Assembly: GCF_000701465.1 (NCBI RefSeq)
Contig: NZ_JNIY01000006.1
Coordinates: forward strand, 62,001-126,000
Reading direction: 5' to 3'
Length of the DNA stretch: 64,000 nt
Source: Paraoerskovia marina DSM 21750
Lineage (GTDB): Bacteria; Actinomycetota; Actinomycetes; Actinomycetales; Cellulomonadaceae
Part shown: piece after piece, positions 28,250 to 36,998 of the stretch
Layout of the letters: every line of letters begins with the position of its first letter
Numbering within the stretch: the first letter of the stretch is position 1
Program-made: the position numbers and the translations under genes
Notes under the pieces: model-generated
What the model was told of the DNA's origin: nothing
Databases searched by the model: none
What the model saw: the letters and a program-made list of their open reading frames with translations, nothing else

Positions 28250-29998
28250 GTGAACACCAGCGACACCGACCCCCTCGTCGGCCGACTCGTCGACGGGCGG
28301 TACGAGGTCCTGTCCACCGTCGCTCGGGGCGGCATGGCCACCGTCTACCTCGCGAACGACCGTCGGCTCCAACGACGGATCGCGCTCAAGGTCATCAGCC
28401 CGCACCTCGCGGACGGCACGCTCGACCCCGAGGCGGCCACCCGGTTCCGCGACGAGGCGCGGGCCGCGGCACGGCTCTCGCACCCGGGCATCGTCGCCGT
28501 CCACGACCAGGGCGAGGACGGCGATCTCAGCTATCTGACGATGGAGTACGTGCCAGGCACGAACCTCCGTCGGGTGATGAGCGACGCCGGAGCGCTGAGC
28601 GTCGGCGACTCGCTCGAGCTGCTCGACCAGATCCTCGGTGCCCTCGCCGGCGCGCACGCCGCAGGCCTCGTGCACCGGGACGTCAAGCCGGAGAACGTGC
28701 TGATCGACCGTGACGGGCGGGTCCGTGTCGCGGACTTCGGCCTCGCGCGCGCCGCTCACGCGCGGCCGGGGTCGCCCGGGAGTGCTCTCGGCACCGTCGC
28801 CTACATGGCTCCCGAGGTGATCAACGGGAAGACGGTCGACGCGAGCGCGGACGTCTACTCGGTCGGCGTGCTCGCGTTCGAGATGCTGACGGGCCGCCAG
28901 CCGTACGCGGGCACCGACGCCCGCGAGATCGCAGCGCGCCACGTCTCCGAGGACGTGCCCGCACCGTCGGGCTCCTGCCCGGCCCTCGCGGCTCCTGTCG
29001 ACGCGTTCGTCGAGCAGCTCACCGCCCGCGACGCCGCATCCCGACCGTCGGACGCGACGGTGGCCCTCGCTGCCCTCCGCAGACTGCGTTCGCAGCTCTC
29101 CGCGGACGAGCTCGCCGTACGTGCTGCCGTCGACCCCGGAACGGCCGAGGCGCCCACGAACGGTACGAGAGTGCTGGCGGCGACCTCGGTCCTGGACCCG
29201 ACCCCTGCCGCGGCTCCTGCGTCGTATCCGGCCGGACGGCGCACCGCGCACCCGTCCGAGGACGCCACCACGCTCGTCGAGGCACCGACGACCCCGCGCC
29301 CGGGGCGGAGCCGGCTCGCTCGACCGCTGACCTGGGCCCTGGTCGCGCTGCTCATCCTCATGACGGGCGGTCTGACGTGGTGGTTCGTCTCGGGACCGGG
29401 GGCCACCCGCGCCGTACCGGACGGACTCGTCGGAGTCTCGTCCGACGCCGCCGTCGAGGCGATCCAGGCGTCCGGTCTGGAGGCGACGACGGTCGAGGAG
29501 TACGACGACGACGTCGCCGCAGGCCACGTCGTCGGCACCGACCCGGACGGTGGCACCCGTGTGGACCTCGGAGGCACGGTCACCCTCACCGTCTCTCTCG
29601 GGCCGGATACGGCGACGGTGCCCGACGGGCTCGTCGGTGCCTCCGAGGACGCTGCCACCGAGTCTTTGCGCGACGCCGGCTTCGACGTCGCCGAGTCGCA
29701 GCGCGAGGCGGACCCCGCGCCGGAGGGCGAGGTCGTCGCGGTCTCGGTCGAGGAAGGGTCGACCCAACCCGTGGGCACGACCGTCACGCTCACCGTCTCT
29801 GACGGCCCGGACGAGGTGACGGTCCCCCGCGTCGTCGGGGACGACGTCGAGGATGCTCGGGCCGAGCTCGAGGACGCCGGGTTCACCGTGGAGGTCAACG
29901 AGGTGCTCGGCGCGTTCCTGGGCGTCGTCGTCGCTCAGGATCCCAACGGCGGGGAGTCGCTCGAGAGCGGCGGGACGATCACGCTCGACGTCGCGTAG
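28250..29998 (+). CDS. pknL: Serine/threonine protein kinase with PASTA domains (PknL-like)
   Basis: The 582-residue receptor kinase has a Hanks kinase domain at about 17-280 (ARGGMATVYLA Gly loop, LKVI lysine, HRDVKPEN with His142, DFGLARA, APEVINGKTVDASADVYS), a long Ala/Pro/Thr juxtamembrane linker, one membrane helix near 360-382 and three extracellular PASTA repeats (about 390-582). PASTA kinases sense muropeptides or lipid II and control growth and division. The pairing with the divergent Rv2175c-like gene supports the PknL name. GTG start at 28250 gives the family-like VNTSDTDPLVGRLVDGRYEV. Confidence 0.95.
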   Translation: MNTSDTDPLVGRLVDGRYEVLSTVARGGMATVYLANDRRLQRRIALKVISPHLADGTLDPEAATRFRDEARAAARLSHPGIVAVHDQGEDGDLSYLTMEYVPGTNLRRVMSDAGALSVGDSLELLDQILGALAGAHAAGLVHRDVKPENVLIDRDGRVRVADFGLARAAHARPGSPGSALGTVAYMAPEVINGKTVDASADVYSVGVLAFEMLTGRQPYAGTDAREIAARHVSEDVPAPSGSCPALAAPVDAFVEQLTARDAASRPSDATVALAALRRLRSQLSADELAVRAAVDPGTAEAPTNGTRVLAATSVLDPTPAAAPASYPAGRRTAHPSEDATTLVEAPTTPRPGRSRLARPLTWALVALLILMTGGLTWWFVSGPGATRAVPDGLVGVSSDAAVEAIQASGLEATTVEEYDDDVAAGHVVGTDPDGGTRVDLGGTVTLTVSLGPDTATVPDGLVGASEDAATESLRDAGFDVAESQREADPAPEGEVVAVSVEEGSTQPVGTTVTLTVSDGPDEVTVPRVVGDDVEDARAELEDAGFTVEVNEVLGAFLGVVVAQDPNGGESLESGGTITLDVA

Positions 29999-30015
29999 GA
30001 CGTCGAGCGCGATCG
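29976..30015. terminator. Hairpin at the end of pknL
   Basis: A 17-position stem with one mismatch (29976-29992 with 29999-30015) and a 6-nt loop spans the pknL stop codon and the gap before the aroG stop. It can end both convergent transcripts. Confidence 0.7.
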
Positions 30016-30028
30016 TGACGGTCGACGG

Positions 30029-31381
30029 TCAGGACCGCTGAAGCATCTCCGCCACGAGGAAGGCCGTCTCCAGCGACTGCTGGTGGTTGAGCCGCGGGTC
30101 GACGAGCGTCTCGTACCGGCGCGCGAGCCCTTCGTCGTCGATCTCCTCGCTCCCGCCCAGCACCTCGGTCACGTCGTCGCCCGTGAGCTCGCAGTGCACG
30201 CCGCCGGGGACGGTCCCGAGCGCGCGGTGGACCTCGAAGAACCCGGCGATCTCGTCGAGCACGTCGGCGAACCGCCGGGTCTTGTATCCGCTGGCCGAGG
30301 TGATGGTGTTGCCGTGCATCGGGTCGGTGATCCACGTGACCGGGACACCCGACGCACGGACCGCCTCGACGATCGGTGGCAGCGCGTCCCGGACGGTTCC
30401 GGCCCCCATGCGGCTGATCAACGTCAACCGCCCCTCGACCGACCCCGGGTTCAGCCTTTCGACGAGGTCGACGGCGTCCTGGGGCGTCGTGGTCGGTCCG
30501 AGCTTGACCCCGACCGGGTTGGCGACGCGCGAGAGGAAGTCCACGTGCGCACCGTCCAGCTGACGCGTGCGCTCCCCGATCCAGAGGAAGTGCCCCGACG
30601 TGTCGTACGCGCGGCCCGTGCGGGAGTCCACCCGCGTGAGCGCACGCTCGTAGTCGAGGATGAGTGCCTCGTGGCTGACGAAGAACTCGACGGTACGGAG
30701 CGCGTCGAAGTCGGCCCCGCAGGCGTCCATGAACCGAATCGCCCGGTCGATCTCGTTGGCCGTGCGCTCGTAGCGGGCGTACGCAGGGTTCCGCATGAAG
30801 CCCTGGTTCCACTCGTGAACGCGGCGCAGGTCCGCGTAACCCCCGCGGGTGAAACCGCGGACGACGTTCAGCGTCGCGGCCGAGATGTCGTAGGCCTGGA
30901 CGAGTCGGTGCGGGTCAGGCGTCCGCGACTCGGTCGTGAACTCGTGCCCGTTGACCATGTCGCCGCGGTACGCGGGCAGCTCCAGGTCGTCCCGCACCTC
31001 GGTGTCGGAGCTGCGGGGCTTCGCGTACTGCCCCGCCAACCGGCCCATCTTGACGATGGGCATGCTGGCGCCGTGCGTCAGGATGACCGCCATCTGCAGG
31101 ATGGTGCGGACCTTGTTGCGGATCCTGCCGGCGTCGGCCTCGGCGAACGTCTCGGCGCAGTCACCGCCCTGGAGCAGAAAGGCCTCACCCCGCCCGGCGG
31201 CGGCCAGACGGTCCCGCAGGGTGTCCGCCTCCGCCGGGACGACGAGGGGCGGCTGGCTCCCGAGGTGCCGGACCGCCGCGTCCAGCCGGTCCGCGTCGGG
31301 CCAGGTGGGCTGCTGCCGGGCGACGAGCGCCCGGAAGTGCTCGAGTCCGGCGAGCACCTCCGGGTCGACGGTCGTCGTCAT
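30029..31381 (-). CDS. aroG: Class II 3-deoxy-7-phosphoheptulonate (DAHP) synthase
   Basis: A 450-residue type II enzyme making DAHP from PEP and erythrose 4-phosphate, the entry step to aromatic amino acids. The metal/substrate motifs are visible: GGDCAETFAE (Cys75), KMGRLAGQYAKPRS, GVKLGPTTTP, WITDPMHGN and HCELTGDDVTEVLGG. Length is usual for the plant/actinobacterial class. It follows the phosphofructokinase gene with 1 bp between stop and start, so the two are cotranscribed. Rv2178c occupies the equivalent place near pknL in mycobacteria. Confidence 0.97.
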   Translation of the reverse strand: MTTTVDPEVLAGLEHFRALVARQQPTWPDADRLDAAVRHLGSQPPLVVPAEADTLRDRLAAAGRGEAFLLQGGDCAETFAEADAGRIRNKVRTILQMAVILTHGASMPIVKMGRLAGQYAKPRSSDTEVRDDLELPAYRGDMVNGHEFTTESRTPDPHRLVQAYDISAATLNVVRGFTRGGYADLRRVHEWNQGFMRNPAYARYERTANEIDRAIRFMDACGADFDALRTVEFFVSHEALILDYERALTRVDSRTGRAYDTSGHFLWIGERTRQLDGAHVDFLSRVANPVGVKLGPTTTPQDAVDLVERLNPGSVEGRLTLISRMGAGTVRDALPPIVEAVRASGVPVTWITDPMHGNTITSASGYKTRRFADVLDEIAGFFEVHRALGTVPGGVHCELTGDDVTEVLGGSEEIDDEGLARRYETLVDPRLNHQQSLETAFLVAEMLQRS

Positions 31382-31382
31382 G

Positions 31383-32600
31383 TCAGTGCGACGCGGGGAC
31401 GAGGGACTGGCCGAGGTCCTCGACGAGCTCGACGAACCAGGGCTGCGACACGTCGAACGGCTTGCCACCGGCGATGCGAGGGAACTCGATCGCGCGCAGG
31501 CGGTCGCCGTTCTCCTCGTCGTGACCGATCACGCCGGAGTCTCCGCGGAACGCGCAGTCGACCGCCAGGTCGGTCATCGACTTGATCAGACGCAGGTCCT
31601 CGGGGTTCGCGGCCGCAGCACGCGAGTAGTACCCGGACTTCTGCACCATGACCTTCTCAGCACCGAGCTTCTCGGCGAACTGCTTGGCGAACCACTGCCC
31701 CGGGTTGATCGTGTCCAGCTTGACGTGACCGAACGGGTCCCGCTCGACGGTCTCGCCGGCGGCCTCGAGCTGCGCGACGATCTCGTGCATGCCGGCGCCC
31801 TCGGAGAGGAAGATGTTGACGTTGCCCTGCTCGTCCATGATCTTCTTCAGGCGCTCCGCCTCGGCGTCGATGTCCAGCGCGGCCTCGGGGATGAAGACCG
31901 CGTGGACGTCCCAGCGCTCGCGCGTCAAGCCGATGCTCGGCAGCCACGTCTCCGCGTCCAGGCCCTCGCGGTACTTCGCGGCGGCGGCAGCGGTGAGCCA
32001 GCCGCAGTGGCGCCCCATGACCTCGTGCACGATCAGCATGCGCGGTCCGGACCGGTGCTCGCCGATGATGTTGCGCGCGAACCCGGCAGCCTCCTCGGCC
32101 GCGGTCCAGGCACCGAGCGACTGACGGATCGGCACGACGTCGTTGTCGATCGTCTTGGGCAGGCCGACGACGGTCAGCCCGTAGTCGTTCTCGGCCAGGT
32201 ACGCGGCAAGGTCCGCGGCGGTCGTGTTGGTGTCGTCGCCGCCGATCGTGTGCAGGACGTCGATGCCGTCGGTCTTCAGCTGCTCGGCAGCCACGTGCAG
32301 GGGATCCTGCCCCTCGGAGACGAGCCCGCGCTTGACGCAGTCCTTCGCGTTCGTGAGCTTGACGCGCGAGTTCCCGATGGGCGATCCGCCGAACTTGTGC
32401 AGGAGCCCGGCGTTCTTGCGGGTCTCCGCGTCGATGACGATCTTGGTCCCCGTGAGCAGACCGTGGTAGCCGTGCTCGTAGGCGATGATCTCGACCTCGG
32501 GAGCCAGCTCGGTGTAGCGCTCGATCAGCCCACCCACTGCCGAGGAGAGGCAAGGAGCGAACCCACCGGCGGTGAGCAGGGCGACGCGACGGACGGACAT
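31383..32600 (-). CDS. Pyrophosphate-type 6-phosphofructokinase
   Basis: A 405-residue PFK of the clade with PPi-dependent enzymes (Amycolatopsis type). GGDDT (120-124) carries the Asp that in this family blocks ATP and favours PPi, in place of the Gly of ATP-PFK; PKTIDND (148-154) gives the catalytic Asp and MGRHCG the substrate loop. It interconverts fructose 6-phosphate and the 1,6-bisphosphate in the cytoplasm, reversibly if PPi is used. It lies directly before aroG; fructose 6-phosphate is at the branch to erythrose 4-phosphate, so joint control is plausible. Confidence 0.92.
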   Translation of the reverse strand: MSVRRVALLTAGGFAPCLSSAVGGLIERYTELAPEVEIIAYEHGYHGLLTGTKIVIDAETRKNAGLLHKFGGSPIGNSRVKLTNAKDCVKRGLVSEGQDPLHVAAEQLKTDGIDVLHTIGGDDTNTTAADLAAYLAENDYGLTVVGLPKTIDNDVVPIRQSLGAWTAAEEAAGFARNIIGEHRSGPRMLIVHEVMGRHCGWLTAAAAAKYREGLDAETWLPSIGLTRERWDVHAVFIPEAALDIDAEAERLKKIMDEQGNVNIFLSEGAGMHEIVAQLEAAGETVERDPFGHVKLDTINPGQWFAKQFAEKLGAEKVMVQKSGYYSRAAAANPEDLRLIKSMTDLAVDCAFRGDSGVIGHDEENGDRLRAIEFPRIAGGKPFDVSQPWFVELVEDLGQSLVPASH

Positions 32601-32676
32601 GGTGGGTGGTACCTCTCGTCGAAGGATGCGTACTCGCACACGGTGAGGTCACCGCGGGGCGCGCGGGAGTGCAGGA

Positions 32677-33468
32677 CTAGTCTACCGACGTCGTCGGTTC
32701 GTCAGCGGGTGGTTCAGGGACTGGAGCATCGGGGGCAGGGCGTCCACCGGGAGCCGCCGGGCCCACGGGGGTGTCGGCGACCTGCTTGCCCGCCGCCGCC
32801 CGCGCCTTGGCGGTCGCGGCGTAGATGTCGACGTACTCCTGCCCAGACAGCCGCATGATCTCGTACATGATCTCGTCGGCGACCGCGCGGAGGATGAAGC
32901 GGTCGTTCTCCATGCCGCGGTAGCGGCTGAAGTCCATCGGCTCGCCCACGACGACGCCGATCCGCAGCGGTCGCGGGACCACCTTGCCGATCGGCTGCGC
33001 CTCACGGGTGCCCACCATGGCGACCGGGACGACGGGCGCGCCCGACTCCAGAGCAAGGCGTGCGACCCCGGTCTTGCCGCGGTGAAGACGCCCGTCCGGG
33101 CTGCGGGTGCCCTCGGGGTAGATGCCGAAGAGGTCCCCGTCCTCGAGCACCCGCAGCCCGGTGTTCAGCGCAGCCTCGGAGGCCTTGCCTCCCGCACGGT
33201 CGACGGGGATCGTGCCGACGCCGCGCATGAACCCTGCGGTCAGCCGCCCCTTGACCCCGGTACCCGTGAAGTAGTCCGACTTGCCCAGGAACTGCACCTT
33301 GCGGTCGAGCACGAGGGGCAGCACGAAGGAGTCGATGACGGCCATGTGGTTGCTCGCCAGGATCGCCCCGCCCTCGGCGGGAATGTTCTCGACCCCTCGT
33401 GTCCAGGGCCGGAACATGAGCCGTAGCAGGGGTCCGACGAACACCTGCTTCATCCACCAGTAGAACAA
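32677..33468 (-). CDS. 1-acyl-sn-glycerol-3-phosphate acyltransferase (PlsC family)
   Basis: The 263-residue product acylates lysophosphatidic acid or a related acceptor. The NHMAVID motif gives the HX4D catalytic pair (His41, Asp46), and YPEGTRS near 120 is the phosphate-binding motif. The N terminus is a membrane-associating segment; the last 50 residues are Pro/Ala-rich. A TTG at 33468 (LFYWWMKQVF) is taken as start because GAGGAGGA lies about 5 bp upstream, whereas the next in-frame ATG (33453) has no ribosome site. An upstream reading to 33960 would run into the opposite-strand gene. Confidence 0.88.
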   Translation of the reverse strand: MFYWWMKQVFVGPLLRLMFRPWTRGVENIPAEGGAILASNHMAVIDSFVLPLVLDRKVQFLGKSDYFTGTGVKGRLTAGFMRGVGTIPVDRAGGKASEAALNTGLRVLEDGDLFGIYPEGTRSPDGRLHRGKTGVARLALESGAPVVPVAMVGTREAQPIGKVVPRPLRIGVVVGEPMDFSRYRGMENDRFILRAVADEIMYEIMRLSGQEYVDIYAATAKARAAAGKQVADTPVGPAAPGGRPAPDAPVPEPPADEPTTSVD

Positions 33469-33523
33469 CGTTCCTCCTCGATCGACCCCGCCCGGACACC
33501 GGGGACGTGGATACGACTCTAGA

Positions 33524-34072
33524 GTGAGCACCATGGCCGCACCGAATGCTGACCACGACGACCAGGATCCTCCGGGCGAGGACGACGGACCGACCGCGGA
33601 CGAATCATCCCAGAATCCGCCGCTTGACGTGGACGCACGGTGGGCCGAGATCGTCGCCGAGCTCGACGAGGGCTCGTCGACGGTGACCGAGACGCCGCGA
33701 CCAGCGCCGCACGAGCCTCCGGCCCGTGGCCGAGGGCCGGCCGGGACCCCGGTGGCTCCCTGGGTCACCACCCCTGGCCCGCGCGACTGGCCGGCGTCCG
33801 ACGAGGTCGAGGCGCTCGAGGACGAGCAGAGCCACTTCGTCCCACCCATGCCGCCGCCGATCACGGGCCGCTCTCCGCTGCTCACGCTCGCATGGGTCCT
33901 GGCGGTCGCCGGGCCCGCCGTCTTCCTCCTCACGGCGATCTTCGTGCGCCCCTTCCCCACGAGCGTGGCCCAGGGCTGCGGCGTCGCGTTCCTCGCCGGT
34001 ATCGGACTCCTGCTCTGGCGTCTTCCGGCGCACCGGGACCCCGAGGACGACGATCCCGGCGCGATCGTCTAG
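33524..34072 (+). CDS. Hypothetical acidic membrane protein
   Basis: A 182-residue protein from a GTG (VSTMAAPN). Residues 1-110 are acidic and Pro-rich, with a W-A-E-I-V-A-E-L motif near 36-44; two membrane helices follow (about 118-138 and 145-162), then a short acidic tail. Similar two-helix proteins with disordered cytoplasmic leaders are common in Cellulomonadaceae and have no known function. It is divergent from the acyltransferase and overlaps glk's 3' end by 4 bp. Confidence 0.75.
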   Translation: MSTMAAPNADHDDQDPPGEDDGPTADESSQNPPLDVDARWAEIVAELDEGSSTVTETPRPAPHEPPARGRGPAGTPVAPWVTTPGPRDWPASDEVEALEDEQSHFVPPMPPPITGRSPLLTLAWVLAVAGPAVFLLTAIFVRPFPTSVAQGCGVAFLAGIGLLLWRLPAHRDPEDDDPGAIV

Positions 34073-35013
34073 CGACGGGCGAGGTCCGCCGCCCCGACGA
34101 TTCCCGCCTCGTTCCCGTGCAGCGCGAGCTCGATCCGGGCCTCCGGCCGGTGACCCAGCGCCGAGAGCTGCTGGTTGTACGCCTGGCGCGTCGGCCGCAG
34201 GAGCAGCTCGCCCGCAGCCCCCACTCCCCCGCCGATGACGATGATCTCCGGGTCGAGGAGGGCGGCGACCGACGCGGCACCCTCGCCGAGCCAGCGCCCG
34301 AGGTTCGCGAGGAGGCTCACGGCGAGCTGGTCGCCCTCCTGCGCCGCGGTCGTGATCTGCGGTCCACGCAGCTCCGCCGGGTCCGGCCCGACGATCTCGC
34401 GCAACCGTGCCCCTGCGTCGGGCTGGGCCAGCAGAGCCGCCTGGCCGTCGCGGACGAGAGCGCTGCCGCTCGCGTACTGCTCCCAGCAGCCCTCGTGGCC
34501 GCAGCCGCAGTAGTGGCCGCCGGGGACGACCCGCATGTGCCCGACCTCCGCGGCGACGCCCCAGCGACCGCGGACCAGGGAGCCGTCGACGATGATGGCA
34601 CCGCCGAGGCCCGTGCCGACGGTCAGCATGAGCATGTCCGTCGCGTCCCTGCCGACGCCGAACTGGAACTCGGCCCATCCGGCCGCGTTCGCGTCGTTCT
34701 CGACCACGATCGGGACATCGTCGTCGAGCAGCCTGCCGACGTTCTCGGCGAGCGGGTACTCGCGCCACGCGATGTTCGGCGCGAACTGCACCGACGTCCG
34801 GTCCGGGCTGACGAACCCGGCCGCGGCCAGCCCGATCGCACCGATCTCGAAGTCCGTCTCCAGCTCGCGGCACGCGTCGGCGACCGCGGCGTCGATGCTC
34901 GCGACGTCGTCGGCACTGGTCTCGCGTCGCACCTGGGCCAAGATCTTTCCGCTGTCATCGACCACACCCGCCGCGATCTTCGTTCCGCCGATGTCGACCC
35001 CGATGGCATGCAT
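34069..35013 (-). CDS. glk: ROK-family glucokinase
   Basis: A 314-residue ROK kinase that phosphorylates glucose with ATP. DIGGTK (7-12) binds phosphate, ENDANAAGWAEF gives the catalytic Asp, EVGHMRV holds the glucose-binding Glu/His and CGCGHEGCWEQYASG is the zinc site typical of ROK proteins. It also carries the GTGLGGAIIV turn. Size is usual. Besides glycolysis it may act in carbon catabolite regulation as in Streptomyces, which is not visible here. Its ATG is divergent from the acyl-CoA ligase gene across 142 bp. Confidence 0.95.
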   Translation of the reverse strand: MHAIGVDIGGTKIAAGVVDDSGKILAQVRRETSADDVASIDAAVADACRELETDFEIGAIGLAAAGFVSPDRTSVQFAPNIAWREYPLAENVGRLLDDDVPIVVENDANAAGWAEFQFGVGRDATDMLMLTVGTGLGGAIIVDGSLVRGRWGVAAEVGHMRVVPGGHYCGCGHEGCWEQYASGSALVRDGQAALLAQPDAGARLREIVGPDPAELRGPQITTAAQEGDQLAVSLLANLGRWLGEGAASVAALLDPEIIVIGGGVGAAGELLLRPTRQAYNQQLSALGHRPEARIELALHGNEAGIVGAADLARR

Positions 35014-35070
35014 GAATGTCCTCGTCTCAGTTCCTGGCCTGTCCCGCTCCTGGCGCGTTCCGCGCGCCCG

Positions 35071-35120
35071 ACTCTACCGACTACCAAGTGCGCCGAGCAC
35101 CCTGCCGACGACGGTAGAGT
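35071..35120. promoter_or_regulatory. Mirror-image promoter elements between glk and the acyl-CoA ligase gene
   Basis: Arms ACTCTACCG (35071-35079) and CGGTAGAGT (35112-35120) are inverted copies. Each contains TAGAGT, a plausible -10, on the strand reading toward its own gene. The arrangement suggests two divergent promoters, possibly under one shared regulator; -35 boxes are not obvious. Confidence 0.5.
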
Positions 35121-35155
35121 TCACCAGTCGCCGCCCTCGGACAACGGAGTCACCC

Positions 35156-36967
35156 ATGGATGCGTTCACCACCGCCCGCCTCGTCGAGGTGGAGCCCACC
35201 AGCAATCTCGTCGCGCTCCTCACGGACCGCGTCGCCGCAGATCCGCACGGCACCCTCATCGAACGGCGGACGCGGCCCGGCGTGTGGGAGACCATCTCCG
35301 CCGAGGACTTCCAGCGCCAGGTGCGCGAGACCGCGAAGGGCATGATCGCGCTCGGCGCCGAGCCGGGCGACCGTGTCGCCATCATGGCCCACACCAGCTA
35401 CGAGTGGACTCTCCTGGACTGGGCCACCTGGACCGCCGGGCTCGTTTCCGTTCCCGTCTACGAGACCTCGAGCGCGGAGCAGGTCGAGTGGATCTGCTCG
35501 AACTCGGGAGCACGGGCGATCTTCGTCGAGACCGCGGACCACGCCGCGACCGTCGCCGAGGTCCGTGACTCGCTGCCGGGCCTCGAGAAGGTCCTGACGA
35601 TCGACGAGGGCGGCATCGACGAGCTGCGTGCCGCGGGCAAGGACGTCGACGACGCCGAGCTCGACCGCCGGACCGCGCTCGCGAACCAGGACTCGGTCGC
35701 GACGATCATCTACACGTCGGGGACGACGGGGCGTCCGAAGGGCGTCGAGCTCACCCACGCGAACTTCCAGCTGCTCGCGCTGAACGCCGTCGAGGCCGTG
35801 CCGGAGGTCTTCGGGGCCGCCGGCTCCCGGACCCTGCTCTTCATGCCCCTCGCCCACGTCTTCGCACGATTCATCGGCGTCCTGGTCGTCGCCGGCGGGA
35901 CCGTCCTCGGTCACACCGCGGACACGAAGGACCTGATGGACGACCTCGCGGCGTTCAGGCCCACCTACCTCCTGTCGGTCCCCCGGGTCTTCGAGAAGGT
36001 CTACAACTCCTCCGAGCAGAAGGCTGCCGCCGGAGGCAAGCTCAAGATCTTCCACTGGGCCACGAAGGTCGCCATCGGCTACTCCCGTGCCCTCGACGAC
36101 CCCAAGGGTCCGAGCCTGTTCCTGAAGCTGCAGCACGCTGTCGCGGACAAGCTCGTCTACACCAAGCTCCGCACCGCGCTCGGCGGCCAGACGCGCTTCG
36201 CCGTCTCCGGTGGCGGACCGCTCGGCGAACGCCTCGGGCACTTCTTCCGCGGGAACGGCGTCACGATCCTCGAGGGATACGGTCTCACCGAGTCCACCGC
36301 CCCGACCTGCGTGAACCGACCGGGCGACGTGCGGATCGGCACCGTCGGCACGCAGCTCCCCGGATGCTCCGCCAAGCTCGCCGAGGACGGCGAGATCCTC
36401 CTCCAGGGCGACCAGGTCTTCCGTGGCTACCACGACAACCCCGAGGCGACCGCCGAGGCGTTCGTCGACGGCTGGTTCCGCACCGGTGACCTCGGCTCGT
36501 TCGACGAGGACGGATTCCTGCGGATCACGGGCCGCAAGAAGGAGATCATCGTGACCGCAGGCGGCAAGAACGTCGCCCCTGCGGTCCTCGAGGACAGGCT
36601 GCGCGCGCACGCGCTGGTCAGCCAGTGCGTCGTGGTCGGTGACCAGCGACCGTTCATCGGAGCCCTCGTCACTCTCGACGCCGAGGGCCTGCCGGGCTGG
36701 TGCCAGATGCACGGAAAGACGCAGCTCACGGTCGAGGAGGCGATGACCGACGACGACGTGCGGCACGCGCTCGACGAGGCCGTCGCACGCGCCAACCAGG
36801 CCGTCTCGCGCGCCGAGTCGATCCGCGCGTTCACCATCCTCGGCACGGACTTCACGATCGAGAACGACTACCTCACCCCGTCGATGAAGGTGAAGCGCAA
36901 CCTCGTCGTCCGGGACTTCGCGGACGACATCGACGCGCTGTACGCGGACGCCGCGGCCAAGCGCTGA
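35156..36967 (+). CDS. Long-chain fatty-acid-CoA ligase (FadD15-like)
   Basis: A 603-residue AMP-forming acyl-CoA synthetase. The P-loop-like YTSGTTGRPKGVELTH lies near 182-197, an ATP motif GYGLTEST near 376-383, and the hinge FRTGDLGSFDEDGFLRITGRKK (quoted in two parts in the family: RTGDLG and ITGRKKE) near 440-465 with the catalytic Lys close to the C terminus (SMKVKRN). The substrate is probably a long-chain fatty acid for phospholipid synthesis or oxidation. FadD15 (Rv2187) occupies a corresponding position in mycobacteria. ATG at 35156 is preceded by CGGAG. Confidence 0.92.
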   Translation: MDAFTTARLVEVEPTSNLVALLTDRVAADPHGTLIERRTRPGVWETISAEDFQRQVRETAKGMIALGAEPGDRVAIMAHTSYEWTLLDWATWTAGLVSVPVYETSSAEQVEWICSNSGARAIFVETADHAATVAEVRDSLPGLEKVLTIDEGGIDELRAAGKDVDDAELDRRTALANQDSVATIIYTSGTTGRPKGVELTHANFQLLALNAVEAVPEVFGAAGSRTLLFMPLAHVFARFIGVLVVAGGTVLGHTADTKDLMDDLAAFRPTYLLSVPRVFEKVYNSSEQKAAAGGKLKIFHWATKVAIGYSRALDDPKGPSLFLKLQHAVADKLVYTKLRTALGGQTRFAVSGGGPLGERLGHFFRGNGVTILEGYGLTESTAPTCVNRPGDVRIGTVGTQLPGCSAKLAEDGEILLQGDQVFRGYHDNPEATAEAFVDGWFRTGDLGSFDEDGFLRITGRKKEIIVTAGGKNVAPAVLEDRLRAHALVSQCVVVGDQRPFIGALVTLDAEGLPGWCQMHGKTQLTVEEAMTDDDVRHALDEAVARANQAVSRAESIRAFTILGTDFTIENDYLTPSMKVKRNLVVRDFADDIDALYADAAAKR

Positions 36968-36998
36968 GTGTCGGTGGCCGCCCGTACCGTCGGCTCCC

